From positions 1,426,001-1,490,000 of the forward strand of contig NZ_SJPQ01000001.1 of assembly GCF_007859945.1 (NCBI RefSeq): DNA of 64,000 nt, read 5' to 3'. The translations under genes and the position numbers were made by a program. The notes under the pieces are model-generated. The model ran no database searches and was not told the DNA's origin. It saw only the letters and a list, made by a program, of their open reading frames with translations. The stretch is from Pseudobythopirellula maris. GTDB lineage: Bacteria; Planctomycetota; Planctomycetia; Pirellulales; Lacipirellulaceae. Positions 20,264 to 29,488 of the stretch are shown piece after piece (within the stretch, counting starts at the first letter, position 1; every line of letters begins with the position of its first letter).

Positions 20264-20701
20264 TCAAATGTCGCTGGGGCCCTCGTAGCCGCGGTGGGTC
20301 TGAACCGTGATCACGTTGCCGCAATCGTTCAGGTGGACCTCTTCCATGTAAGCGTGGATGAGCAGCATGCCGCGGCCGCCCAGGCGTTCGAGGCGGCTCT
20401 CTTCACGGCAGTCGGGCACGTCCTCTTCGTTGAACCCCTCCCCTTCGTCCTCGACCCGCAGCCAGAAACGCTCCGGAGAAGCCTTGCAAGAAACCCGCAC
20501 CGTCTTCGAAGGATCCGCTTCGTTGCCGTGGCGGATGGCGTTCGTGAGCGACTCCTCGAGGGTCATCTGCACGCCAAAGTAGTCGCGGCCCTCCCAGCCG
20601 AGGTCGGCGATGCGTCGCAAAACCTCTTCGAGCACAGGCAGGTGGGCGCCCAGGGTGCTCGGGAATTCCGACTCGATGCTCCAGGTCCACTCTTCGCTCA
20701 C
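20264..20701 (-). CDS. Anti-sigma/serine kinase-type ATPase (RsbW/SpoIIAB-like HATPase)
   Basis: A 145-residue GHKL-fold protein. The N-box is LEESLTNAIRHGN (about 48-60), the G1 box is RVEDEGEGFNEED and the G2 box is RLGGRGMLLIHAYM. In RsbW-type proteins this domain binds a sigma factor or phosphorylates a STAS antagonist on Ser. A STAS protein is encoded 60 bases upstream on the same strand, so the two form a partner-switching pair. No sigma factor or PP2C phosphatase is in the window, so the output is unknown. Confidence 0.88.
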   Translation of the reverse strand: MSEEWTWSIESEFPSTLGAHLPVLEEVLRRIADLGWEGRDYFGVQMTLEESLTNAIRHGNEADPSKTVRVSCKASPERFWLRVEDEGEGFNEEDVPDCREESRLERLGGRGMLLIHAYMEEVHLNDCGNVITVQTHRGYEGPSDI

Positions 20702-20761
20702 CGGGCCGCCTCGGGTTGGGGTCGGGCGCCGAGCGGCAGCAGCCGGCTCTCGCCCCCTGGC

Positions 20762-21115
20762 TCAGAGCACCGCTAGCGCGTCGGCCTCGTCGTCTTTGAT
20801 CTTGAAGAGCTTCGTGAGCTTCGTGATCGCGAACACCTCGTAGATCTCCGGTCGGATGTTCGTCAGGATCAGCTGAGCCTGCTGGTTCCGCGCCTTCTTC
20901 TCGAAACTGATCAGCTTGCCCAGGGCCGCACTAGAGAGAAATTCCACGCGGGCGAAATTCAGCACGATCTTCTTCAGACCGTCACGCTCGACCAGGTCGA
21001 ACAGCTCCTGGCCCAATTCCTGGATCTCACCCTCGTGGATGATCTTCGAGTCGGTGAACGTGACCACGGTCACGTCTCCCGACGGATTCAAGTGCAGGCG
21101 TTTCGGCGAGCTCAT
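20762..21115 (-). CDS. STAS-domain anti-anti-sigma factor-like protein
   Basis: A 117-residue STAS domain. It has the expected core KIVLNFARVEFLSSAALGKL, where the SSAALG serine aligns with the phosphorylated Ser of SpoIIAA/RsbV, followed by QAQLILTNIRPEIYEVFAIT. It lies directly upstream of the RsbW-like ATPase and would be its substrate or partner. ATG 21115 is the only plausible start. Confidence 0.9.
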   Translation of the reverse strand: MSSPKRLHLNPSGDVTVVTFTDSKIIHEGEIQELGQELFDLVERDGLKKIVLNFARVEFLSSAALGKLISFEKKARNQQAQLILTNIRPEIYEVFAITKLTKLFKIKDDEADALAVL

Positions 21116-21247
21116 GGCGGCGATTGGCGTGGGTGGGGAACTGGCTTCCGATCGGGAGCGGCGGCGCTCCTAATCTGCCGAGCTTATCCCCCCACACCTA
21201 GCTGTCAACCCAACCCTACCCCCACGGGTGCAATCGAGGCGAGGCGA

Positions 21248-21505
21248 CTAGTCGGGCTTCTTCATCGCCAGGCTGTGGAAGAACAACACCGCCCCGACCG
21301 ACATCAGGCACCAGCCGAGCCATGGCGGCGGCTGCAGCACCTTTTTCATACCGGTGGCCGACACCGCCGCGCCGCGCTGGAGACGCTCGGCGAGGAACTG
21401 TGTGGTATCCGACGTGAGCACGTAAGCGTCTACCGCACGGAACTGCAGCCCGACCAGAACCAATATGATGGCCAGGAAGAAGTACTGGTTTCGGTTCATC
21501 TCCAT
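21248..21505 (-). CDS. Small membrane protein of unknown function
   Basis: An 85-residue protein. The start at 21505 is decided by AGGAGG (complement at 21511-21516) 5 bases upstream; the longer frame adds 45 residues without support. It has two hydrophobic segments (YFFLAIILVLVGLQF at 8-22, and LGWCLMSVGAVLFFHSLA near 62-79) joined by a short charged loop. I do not recognise the family. It lies between the STAS gene and the giant surface protein, both on the same strand, but the strong terminator at 21669-21715 separates it from the latter. Confidence 0.65.
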   Translation of the reverse strand: MEMNRNQYFFLAIILVLVGLQFRAVDAYVLTSDTTQFLAERLQRGAAVSATGMKKVLQPPPWLGWCLMSVGAVLFFHSLAMKKPD

Positions 21506-21668
21506 GGCGCCCTCCTGATGGCTAGATTCCCCGGCTAGGCAGGGACTTAGGGATTCCTCCTTCTTACCATCGGCGGGCAACAGCGTTGGGATCGAGACCT
21601 GCGTCGTGTCTGCCGGTTGTATCAATTCCTCCGTCCCCAACGGCCATCCCCCCGTGCCACAGCCGCCA

Positions 21669-21715
21669 AAATCAATAAAACGGGGGCGGGGCGGGAAATT
21701 CCCGCCCCGCCCCCG
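21669..21715 (-). terminator. Rho-independent terminator of the giant surface-protein gene
   Basis: A 15-bp perfect GC stem (21681-21695 with 21701-21715, loop AAATT) is followed on the minus strand by GTTTTATTGATTTT. It lies 31 bases after the stop of the 2,299-codon gene. Confidence 0.93.
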
Positions 21716-21745
21716 GCGGATTCATCAGCTGAAATTGAGCAGCGA

Positions 21746-24700
21746 TCAGAAGAGCGAGTCTTCTTCGTCACCCAGTGCGAGCGCCAAGGCCGACTCGGTC
21801 AGCTCTTCGCCCTCGGACTCGTCGAACGTGGCGGCCGAGTCGTCTTCGTCTTCCTCGCCGTCGGCGTCGATCGACCACTCGAGCAAGGCCGAGTCGAGCA
21901 ATTCGGCATCGGGAGTTGTTTCGACCGCCGCTCCGCCGCCCGCGAACGTCGAGGCCTGCGGGTCGTTGTGGTAGTAGACACCCGGGCCAAAGACCGCAGC
22001 GGCGACAACCGGCTCGTCGTCTGCGAATTCTTCGATCGGGCCCGAATCAACGACCGTGACTATCGGCTCGACCACAGGAGCCGAAACCGATTCGGCGGCC
22101 ATCGGCTCCGGAGCGACGGCGTTCGCAGCGGCGAGCGCCGCAGCCGCCTGCTGGGCGTCGTAAACCTCCTTGGCGTCACGCCAGACCGTGAAGTCGGCGC
22201 CGTTGACCTCGCCGTCCAGGTTGCCGTCGGCCTGCAGTTGGGTAGCCGAGCCGTAGGTGCTAACCCACTCGTCGTAGTCGGCCCTGTCGACGGCGCCGTC
22301 GCCGTTGTAGTCGCCCCGGATCGGACCGGCGCTGCCCATGGTGCTCAGGTCGGTGTCGAAGTAGTAGTCCTCGACTTCACCGGCAGTAGCGCTGCCGGTG
22401 TAACTCAGGCCGAAGTTGCCCCAGCGGAAGCGAGCGGCGATCATCGCGTCGGCGGCCACCGATCCAACACCGCTCGGCGTGGCGAACACGTAGGTGTGGG
22501 TGCCGTTGAGCAGCGACATGTCGTCGGCGATCTGCTCGCCCGGATCATCCCAGTCGCCGTCGTTGTTGAAGTCGATCCACGCGTTGAGCGAAGAGCTGGC
22601 CGCCCCGGTCGCGGTGATCTGGATGTCGATCGTCGAATTGCGGACGACCGAATCACTGAGCAGGGTGACGCCGTCCTCGTCGTCCGTGCCGGCGATGTCG
22701 TCGGCCGTGGCGTCCGTTGACGTGAGCGTGCCGCTGTCCGTGTCGACCCCGCCTCCCAGGTAGATGCCGGGCACCACGGTGTGACGGGCGCCGTTATTGG
22801 CGGGCAGCGTGGGGTAGTTGTGGGTCGCGTCGACGAACAGGTCGCCGTAATCCTGCGTGCCCACGGCGCCGCCGCCGGTGGGAGCGTCGTCAACACCGAA
22901 CAGGCCGACCGTCGTGGTCGTGCCGTCCTGTACCACCACCGTACGCGCCCCGATCGGAGAGCTTTGGATCAGCGTGGTCTCGCTGAGATTCAGCGCCACC
23001 TGGTACGTGTTGTTCTGGGTCGGGTTGAACGTGTAGTTGCCGTCGGCGTCGGTGATGGCGGTGAGCTTCAGGTCGTTGTAAAGACCGTCCGCATCGTCGG
23101 CGCCGTACAGTTGCACGGCCACGCCCGAACGCCCGAGCTCGCCCGGGTCCTGCAAGCCATCGCCGTCGATGTCGTAGAAGACCGTGCCCGTCAGACTTCC
23201 CGGCAGGCCGCCGGTCGGGCGGATCAAGAATCGGCCGCCGACCGTGGAGCCCGGCAGCACGGTCGACTCGAACATGCCGCTGCTGGGCGACTTGTAAGTG
23301 TAGTCGCCCGGCAGGGTGCTCTCGTCGATCCGGATCCGGGCGTTCGTGCTCGTGCCCGTGGGCGTGATCGAGAACACGTACTGGCCGTTCGCGTTCGTGG
23401 TGTCGCTCCGCTCACCGAAGTCGAACTGCCCGTTGTTGTTCGCGTCGTGGTAAACGCGGACGTTCGTGAACGGCGAATCGGTCGCCGCGTCGTAGGCCGA
23501 GTTGTTGTTGAAATCGAGGTTCACGTGGCCGCTGACCGTCACCACCTGGCTGGTGGCCAGCATGTAGTCCTCGACTTCGCCGGTGCTCGCGGCCCCGGTG
23601 TAACCCAGGCCGAAGTTGCCCCAACGGAAGCGAGCGGCCAAGTGCGAGGCCGAAATATTCACGCTGGAGGGCGTGGCGAACGAGACGCGGTTGGTCTCGC
23701 CCGAGACCAAGAACATGTCGTCGGCGATCCGTTCGCCCGGGTCGTCCCAGTCGCCGTCGTTGTTGAAGTCGATCCACGCGTTGAGCGACGCGCTCAGGCC
23801 GGTGGCCGTGATGTCAAACGTGACGGTCGAGTTCGGCAAGATGCGGGGGCTGACCAGCACCACGCCATCCTCGTCGTTGGCCCCGTTGAGGTTGTCGCCC
23901 GTGGCGTCGGTGCTCTGGATGCCATCGACCTCGGTGTCGACGCCCGAGCCCAAGAAAATGCCGGGCACCACCGTGTGGCGGGCGCCGTTGTTGGCCAGAG
24001 TTGTCGGGTATCGCTTGCCCGAGGCGGGATCGTAGATCAGGTCGCCGAAGTCCTGGGTCCGTTGGTCGAACAACCCGAAGGTCACGCCGTCGGTCGCCTC
24101 GCCGGCGTTGATCGTCACCGCGACCCCCGCCCCGTTGTCGGGCGTCGTCTGACGGTACTCGGCGCCGGAGAGATCGACACGCACCGTGTAGGTCGACCCG
24201 CCGGCCGGGTTCAACCGGAACTGGCCGTTGGCGTCGGTCATCGTCGACACCTCGCCGGCGTCGTAGCTCTGGTTGCCGTTCGCGTCGATGTAAACCCGGA
24301 AGCTGAGGCCGGGCGCGGTCTCGTTGCTGTCCTGCGTTTGGTTGTCGTTCACGTCCTCGTAAATCGAGCCGTCGATGATCGCCCCGACGCCCGAGTCCGG
24401 CTGCACGTAGAAGCTGGCCGAGATCGCGTCGCCTTGGTCGGTGAGCGTGGTCACGGCTCCGCTGAGCGGGGCGACGTAAGAGAACGACTCGCCTAGGGCC
24501 GACTCCACGTCGGCTTCGACCACGCGGATCGTCACGTCCTGCTCGCCGGGGATCGAGAGCGACAAGGTGTAGGCGCCGTTCTCGTCGGTGACGCCGGTCG
24601 ACTCGCCCACGTCGAGCACGCCGTTCTCGTTGGCGTCGTAGTAAACCGTCACGCCCTCGAGCGCGGTATCGAAGCTGTTGGCGGCCCCGTTGCCGTCGAA

Positions 24701-27700
24701 GTCGCTGATCACCACGCCCGACACGTCGACCAACGTGGCGGCCGGGTCGATCTCGAGCAGGAAGTTGAGTTCCTTAACCACTGACGTGAAGCCCAGGCTG
24801 GCCGGGTCACCACCGAACAGTTGCGCGTCTCCTGAGAACACCGACACCGAGTACTGCTTCTGCAAGCTGTCGTACTCGAAACTGCTGAACCCACTCTCCA
24901 AGACATCCTGTGTAGATGCGTAAGAACGGGCGATGATGCGATCCTCGAGCGACGCATCCTGAGACGTGTCGATCGAGATCTCGTACTCGAGCGTCTTGCC
25001 AAAATCGCTGAACCACTCCCAGTAGGCGCCGGGCTGATCGACCGGATCGGGAGGCAAGGGCGTGGACTCGACGTCGAAGTAGTAGTTGCCGTCGGCCCCG
25101 GTCGTGAAGTACTGAACCTTGCCGGTCGGGGTCCGTGAAATGGCGTTGCCCGTCGCGTCGTACTCCACCTCGAACTGCGTGGCAGCCACCGTGACGTTCG
25201 ACGCGAAGCTCTCTTGGCTGTAATCGAAGTTCTGATAGGTGATCGATTCGCCGTTCGTGGTCAGCAGCGAGACGTCCACCGCGGTGATCGAGGTCGGAAG
25301 GCCCGTCGTCTCTTGGATGAAGGTCTGCACCGAGCCGATCATGGCCGCCGAATCTTGGTTCATGTACGCGTCTCGGTCGACCACCGGGTACGCGAACTCT
25401 TCTCCCGTGTCGGGGAGGCGGCTCTGGTAGATGCCGCTGTCGTAGTGCACCGAATCGAACGCGTCGTCGAGCACCACGGTCTGCGTAATCGTGGTCCCGA
25501 TGTCGGTCGTCACCAGGACTTCGCCGAGCTCGATGTGGCGCTCGAAGTTGAAGTTCTCGTCGTTGTCGACGCCGGCGCCAATCATCGCGAGGTGATCACT
25601 ACCCTCGATCCCTTGCGCGTTGTCATCAACACCCACCTTGCCCTGGATGCGGGTTCCGGAGACCTCGGTGCCATGGATCTTCACCTGAAGATTGGACTCG
25701 AAAGTAACGGCGCCGTCGCCCCAGTTCTCGAAGACGAGCTGCCAGTTTGCGGCCTGCTCGGTGGCGAACAACTCCGCAAAGTGACGGTTGGTGGTGAAAG
25801 TCCAGAACTCACCGCCTGCCACGGGAGTAGCTCCGCCGAAATCGATGCCGCCAACTTGCTGGAAAGGCGATTGGCCCGTCGGATCATTCAGGAAACCTAG
25901 GCCTTCTCCTGTGACGATAAAATCGTCGATCACATCATCGCCGGGGATGGCCGCGCCTTCGTCCCCCTGCGGAGTCTGGAACACGAAGGGCGCGCCGCCG
26001 TCTCCGGGCTGCAAACGGTAAGGGCTCAGCACGCTTTGCGTGCCGTCCGGAGAGACCAGGGAGATATTCAGGTGCTCGATATCACCACTAGCGATTTGCA
26101 GCGTGACTTCAACCCACTCGACCGAAAGGAAATCGGTGGTGATGCTCGGATCGAACTCGAGCGGCAAACTGGGGAGCCCACGGCCGCTATTCAGATTGAC
26201 ATCGCCGTTGGGATTATAGAACGGCGCCCCCGTGATCACCGATCCGATCTCGTTGCCGTCGTTGTCCTCAATGATCTCAAACGCGTAAGGCTCGGAGAAC
26301 TGATTGTAAAAACCCGTATTAATATTACCGCCGTTCAGACCGCCAGGGATGATCATCTGGATTTCGCCATCCGGGTCGAGATCGGCGAACGCCCGCGGCT
26401 GGACCCTAAAAACGGAGCCGTTCCCGCCGAGCACGCCTGAGGTGAGCGTCTTTGTGTCGTCGACGTACTGATCGAAAACATCCCACGCCAAAGCGAGTTC
26501 GACGGCAAGGTTGACGTCCAAAACGCCGTGCGCGTAGCCGGTCTCTTCGAGCTGCTGCCCGTAGCCGTAGCTCACCGTGAACCCGGCGCCGTTCTCAAAA
26601 TTCAGCGGGACGCTGAGCTCATTCTCGGGGAACGTGAGAAAGAAGCCGCCCCCCGAGTCCACGTCGTCATCGAACAACCCCTGGAAGACAAAGAGCGGAT
26701 CAACCGGGATCGTTACAGCGGACGAGCCCGAGGAGCTCAAGATCGTCGGGAAGATCGGCACTGGCGGGTCCCCTTCGCCTTCACCCGTCTGGATCGCAGA
26801 GATATCGATGTATGGGAAGACGTAGTAAGAGGTCCCCGGAACTCCCGCGTTTCCATCGGGGTCTATGAATTCGCCATCCTCATCAACCACGATGGTGGGC
26901 GACAGAACCGCCGGCAGATCGAAGTCGGGAATGTTGGCGAAGATCGCCTTGTAGGCGGGCAAGAACGGGTAATTGGTGTCGTCCCCATCGACGGGCAACG
27001 CCACATCACCTTCGGGCGTTGTGTACAAGTCGTCGACATCGCCCTCGAAGAACGGATCGAAACCTTCGAGGTTCGGCAGAACGGCGTCCTCGATGTCGGC
27101 TTCGCCGTCACCATCGAGGTCGATGTCGTAGTAGTGGTACAGCGGGATGTCGAAATCGGGGTCGACGAACGCCCGGAACGGGTTGGTGACCCAGGTCGTG
27201 CTGAATTGGTCGTTCTGACGCGCCGACATCAGCAAGATCTTCTCGACATCGCGGCGGCTGAGGTTCGGGTTCGCGTCGAGCATCAGCGCGATGGCGCCGG
27301 CCACCTGGGCGGCGGCGGCGGTCGTCGAACTGTAGTTCGACATGTAATCGGTATCGATGAAGTAGTCGTTGTCGTACTCGTCGTTCACGAACGGCAACAC
27401 GTTGCTGCCATCCTCGCCCGGCAAGTCGGTCGTGACCAAACCGCTGCCTTGGCCGATCTCTCCCTCAACGTTGAGGGTCGATCGGGAGCCAACCGGCGCC
27501 ACCAGCAGCACGTTCGAACCGGTCTCCCAGACCGGACTGATCGAGCCCGACTCGGGGTTCTCGTAGTCACCGCCGTGATCGACGCCGCCGACCGTGATGG
27601 TGTAGATCGAGTTGGCGAGCTGGTCGTATTGAGAGGACTCGAAGTTGCCGAGACTCTCAAACGCATCGACATAGTCCGGGCCGTTGTTGTCGCCGGAGCC

Positions 27701-28645
27701 AACGACATGGATCGATCCGAGGCTGCGGTACTCTCCCTCGTCGACAAAGCCGTCTCCGTCCACGTCGAGCCAGACCGATCGGCCCAGCCGCGCGGTCTCG
27801 CGGATCGCCTCGATGAGTTCGGGGTCCATGCGATCGGCAGACCCGTCAAAATTGCCCGAGACGTCTTCTATCAAGTAACCGTGGAGATAGATGTCCGTCA
27901 TGTCTTGCGCGACGATCGCATCGATCACCTGGTCGCCGTCGGTGTCGAGCGGAATGCCAGCCAGATAGCGGTAGGCGTCGTTGGCGACCGTCACGTTGTC
28001 GGGCGACGTGAAGTCGAACGCCACCCCATCGAGTTGTCCGGGGATCATGCGGATCGGGATGATGTCTGCGCCGAAAGCTACGCCGACGCCGCCAATACCG
28101 TTGTTGCCGACCGCGGCCGCCAAGCCAGCCAGGGCCGTGCCGTTCACGTCGGTCGGGTCGGAGTAAGCCGGCGTGCCGCCAGCGAGCAGGTCGATCTGCA
28201 GGTCGGTGCGGATGTTCGCGGCTATGTCTTCGTGGCTGAGAGCAAAGCCACCCGAGATGATCGCGATCTGGATACCGGAGCCGTCGACCCCTTGGCCCCA
28301 AGCCCCGGTCACGTTGATGTCTTCCCCCGGGACCGCGAAGGTATCGAGGTAGACATCAGAGTCCGGCTGGAGCACCAGCTGACCGTCGGCGCGCAGGTGC
28401 CATTGGTCACTGAAGTAAGGATCGTTGGGAATGAAATCGGCGGCGAGCATCTGCCGCTCTTCGAGCCGCTCGACGTTGCGGCTCTTCGCACGCCGGCGCG
28501 GCGCCTTGCGAGCTTGTGTGGTCTTGCCGCCCAACAAGGGGCTGAAACGGCTGGCTCCCGAACGGCTCTTGCGGTTCTTGCTCACGGTCTTTTTCGATCC
28601 TTGGCTTCGCTGGTCGTCGTGCGGCGGCCTGTCAGGAAAGGTCAC
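21746..28645 (-). CDS. Giant secreted subtilase-like pseudoprotease with P-domain, SdrD-B-like, GEVED and dockerin modules
   Basis: A 2,299-residue extracellular protein. A basic N-terminus is followed by the planctomycete LEPR-XLL-like motif VERLEERQMLAAD (58-70). A peptidase S8 fold spans about 75-725, ending in the typical YAHGVLDVNLAVELA. A proprotein-convertase P domain lies at about 835-992 and an unassigned region at about 1000-1320. Then come SdrD-B/Cna-B-like repeats with Asp-rich loops, two GEVED domains (each ending GEVEDY), a dockerin-like pair of calcium loops (GDYNGDGAVDRADYDEW and GNLDGEVNGADFTVWRD) and an acidic tail. All three S8 catalytic positions are changed (Ser131, Asn168 and Thr442 in place of Asp, His and Ser), so proteolysis is unlikely. 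The start could also be a GTG about 20 codons inside. A role in adhesion or surface architecture is inferred. Confidence 0.88.
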   Translation of the reverse strand: MTFPDRPPHDDQRSQGSKKTVSKNRKSRSGASRFSPLLGGKTTQARKAPRRRAKSRNVERLEERQMLAADFIPNDPYFSDQWHLRADGQLVLQPDSDVYLDTFAVPGEDINVTGAWGQGVDGSGIQIAIISGGFALSHEDIAANIRTDLQIDLLAGGTPAYSDPTDVNGTALAGLAAAVGNNGIGGVGVAFGADIIPIRMIPGQLDGVAFDFTSPDNVTVANDAYRYLAGIPLDTDGDQVIDAIVAQDMTDIYLHGYLIEDVSGNFDGSADRMDPELIEAIRETARLGRSVWLDVDGDGFVDEGEYRSLGSIHVVGSGDNNGPDYVDAFESLGNFESSQYDQLANSIYTITVGGVDHGGDYENPESGSISPVWETGSNVLLVAPVGSRSTLNVEGEIGQGSGLVTTDLPGEDGSNVLPFVNDEYDNDYFIDTDYMSNYSSTTAAAAQVAGAIALMLDANPNLSRRDVEKILLMSARQNDQFSTTWVTNPFRAFVDPDFDIPLYHYYDIDLDGDGEADIEDAVLPNLEGFDPFFEGDVDDLYTTPEGDVALPVDGDDTNYPFLPAYKAIFANIPDFDLPAVLSPTIVVDEDGEFIDPDGNAGVPGTSYYVFPYIDISAIQTGEGEGDPPVPIFPTILSSSGSSAVTIPVDPLFVFQGLFDDDVDSGGGFFLTFPENELSVPLNFENGAGFTVSYGYGQQLEETGYAHGVLDVNLAVELALAWDVFDQYVDDTKTLTSGVLGGNGSVFRVQPRAFADLDPDGEIQMIIPGGLNGGNINTGFYNQFSEPYAFEIIEDNDGNEIGSVITGAPFYNPNGDVNLNSGRGLPSLPLEFDPSITTDFLSVEWVEVTLQIASGDIEHLNISLVSPDGTQSVLSPYRLQPGDGGAPFVFQTPQGDEGAAIPGDDVIDDFIVTGEGLGFLNDPTGQSPFQQVGGIDFGGATPVAGGEFWTFTTNRHFAELFATEQAANWQLVFENWGDGAVTFESNLQVKIHGTEVSGTRIQGKVGVDDNAQGIEGSDHLAMIGAGVDNDENFNFERHIELGEVLVTTDIGTTITQTVVLDDAFDSVHYDSGIYQSRLPDTGEEFAYPVVDRDAYMNQDSAAMIGSVQTFIQETTGLPTSITAVDVSLLTTNGESITYQNFDYSQESFASNVTVAATQFEVEYDATGNAISRTPTGKVQYFTTGADGNYYFDVESTPLPPDPVDQPGAYWEWFSDFGKTLEYEISIDTSQDASLEDRIIARSYASTQDVLESGFSSFEYDSLQKQYSVSVFSGDAQLFGGDPASLGFTSVVKELNFLLEIDPAATLVDVSGVVISDFDGNGAANSFDTALEGVTVYYDANENGVLDVGESTGVTDENGAYTLSLSIPGEQDVTIRVVEADVESALGESFSYVAPLSGAVTTLTDQGDAISASFYVQPDSGVGAIIDGSIYEDVNDNQTQDSNETAPGLSFRVYIDANGNQSYDAGEVSTMTDANGQFRLNPAGGSTYTVRVDLSGAEYRQTTPDNGAGVAVTINAGEATDGVTFGLFDQRTQDFGDLIYDPASGKRYPTTLANNGARHTVVPGIFLGSGVDTEVDGIQSTDATGDNLNGANDEDGVVLVSPRILPNSTVTFDITATGLSASLNAWIDFNNDGDWDDPGERIADDMFLVSGETNRVSFATPSSVNISASHLAARFRWGNFGLGYTGAASTGEVEDYMLATSQVVTVSGHVNLDFNNNSAYDAATDSPFTNVRVYHDANNNGQFDFGERSDTTNANGQYVFSITPTGTSTNARIRIDESTLPGDYTYKSPSSGMFESTVLPGSTVGGRFLIRPTGGLPGSLTGTVFYDIDGDGLQDPGELGRSGVAVQLYGADDADGLYNDLKLTAITDADGNYTFNPTQNNTYQVALNLSETTLIQSSPIGARTVVVQDGTTTTVGLFGVDDAPTGGGAVGTQDYGDLFVDATHNYPTLPANNGARHTVVPGIYLGGGVDTDSGTLTSTDATADDIAGTDDEDGVTLLSDSVVRNSTIDIQITATGAASSSLNAWIDFNNDGDWDDPGEQIADDMSLLNGTHTYVFATPSGVGSVAADAMIAARFRWGNFGLSYTGSATAGEVEDYYFDTDLSTMGSAGPIRGDYNGDGAVDRADYDEWVSTYGSATQLQADGNLDGEVNGADFTVWRDAKEVYDAQQAAAALAAANAVAPEPMAAESVSAPVVEPIVTVVDSGPIEEFADDEPVVAAAVFGPGVYYHNDPQASTFAGGGAAVETTPDAELLDSALLEWSIDADGEEDEDDSAATFDESEGEELTESALALALGDEEDSLF
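22516..22591. repeat. Intragenic repeat, copy 1 (GEVED domain 2)
   Basis: A 76-base segment matches 23713-23788 at all but four positions (by eye). It encodes the NAWIDFNNDGDWDDPGE core of the second GEVED domain. The nucleotide identity is higher than in the surrounding parts of the two domains, which suggests a recent duplication or gene conversion. Confidence 0.85.
23713..23788. repeat. Intragenic repeat, copy 2 (GEVED domain 1)
   Basis: Partner of the 76-base repeat at 22516-22591. It lies in the first GEVED domain of the same giant gene. Confidence 0.85.
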
Positions 28646-29488
28646 TGAGGACCTAAGGACTCGGCGCCGCGTGAACGGTTCTTCTGTTCCGGAATAGGGA
28701 GAGACTGGCGTGTCTTCAGCGGGTCGTCAGGCGGATCCGCAACACGGGTAGGTTCGCAGGTTCGTTGCTAGCACTGTTTTCCCTGTGCAACTCAAGCAGT
28801 CGATTGCCTAGGGAAACCGGTTGTCTCGCCGTGGCGAAACGTCTGGCGTACATGCCAATCAAGCCATCCCTGAGCAGACCTTTCCCAAGCCAAATCGCTA
28901 GGTACTGGGGAATCTTTTGGGTTGCTGGCCCGACGACGCCTCATAAGAGAGGCAAATTGGGCAGCTTCTTCGATCCTTGCAGATTAATTGGCGTCGTAAA
29001 TCGCGTCAATGAAACGGATTCAGTCGACGCCCCGCTTTCTGTTGAGTTCTTACGCGGCAACGTGGGCTCCGCTTGGGGTGTCGCGTTACCTCATGCGTAC
29101 GGCCCCCCGCGACGCTCCAGTAGTGAGCCCGATTCGGGGACAAGGCCTGTAACGAAAGGCCCAAAGCCGAGCTGAACGTCACGCAATCCCCCCATTTTCA
29201 CATCGCGGATGCGAGCGGAATCGCTGCTTCCCCCTGGGTTCGCCGTTGCCGGCTAAAACTAGTCCCGAAAAGTTTGACGACTGTGACGAATCAACTGGTT
29301 CCCTGGGTCGTAGCGGTCCGATGAAGAGCCACGGAGATACAGGTCGTACCGCTTATGCACCCTGAAAAGTGCTGGGAGAACGACCGAGATTAACCTATTC
29401 GGGTTAACTCAGGGCGGCTGCTGCCTTGGATTCAGACCCTTTTCAGTACTGTCAGGCGGTCACGCCGCACCGAAGCGGGGGAACGGAC
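28646..29488. other. Long divergent intergenic region before the BBP7-like gene
   Basis: An 843-base stretch between the giant surface protein (leftward) and the BBP7-like gene (rightward). A frame at 28765-29175 has no recognisable motif and is not called. The right part looks structured: AGCGGT (about 29311) can pair with ACCGCT (about 29348), GCAC/GTGC form a small hairpin near 29357-29372, and TTAACC (29390-29395) pairs with GGTTAA (29402-29407) around a 6-base loop. The last could be an operator or leader hairpin. Promoters for both flanking genes should be here; I see no convincing consensus. Confidence 0.45.

Noticed and set aside
26528-28648. 706-codon plus-strand reading frame opposite the giant surface-protein gene
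   Set aside because: No domain pattern; Val/Arg/Asp-rich composition typical of an antisense frame.
28765-29175. 136-codon reading frame in the long intergenic region
   Set aside because: No ribosome binding site, no family pattern, mixed composition; more likely leader DNA.
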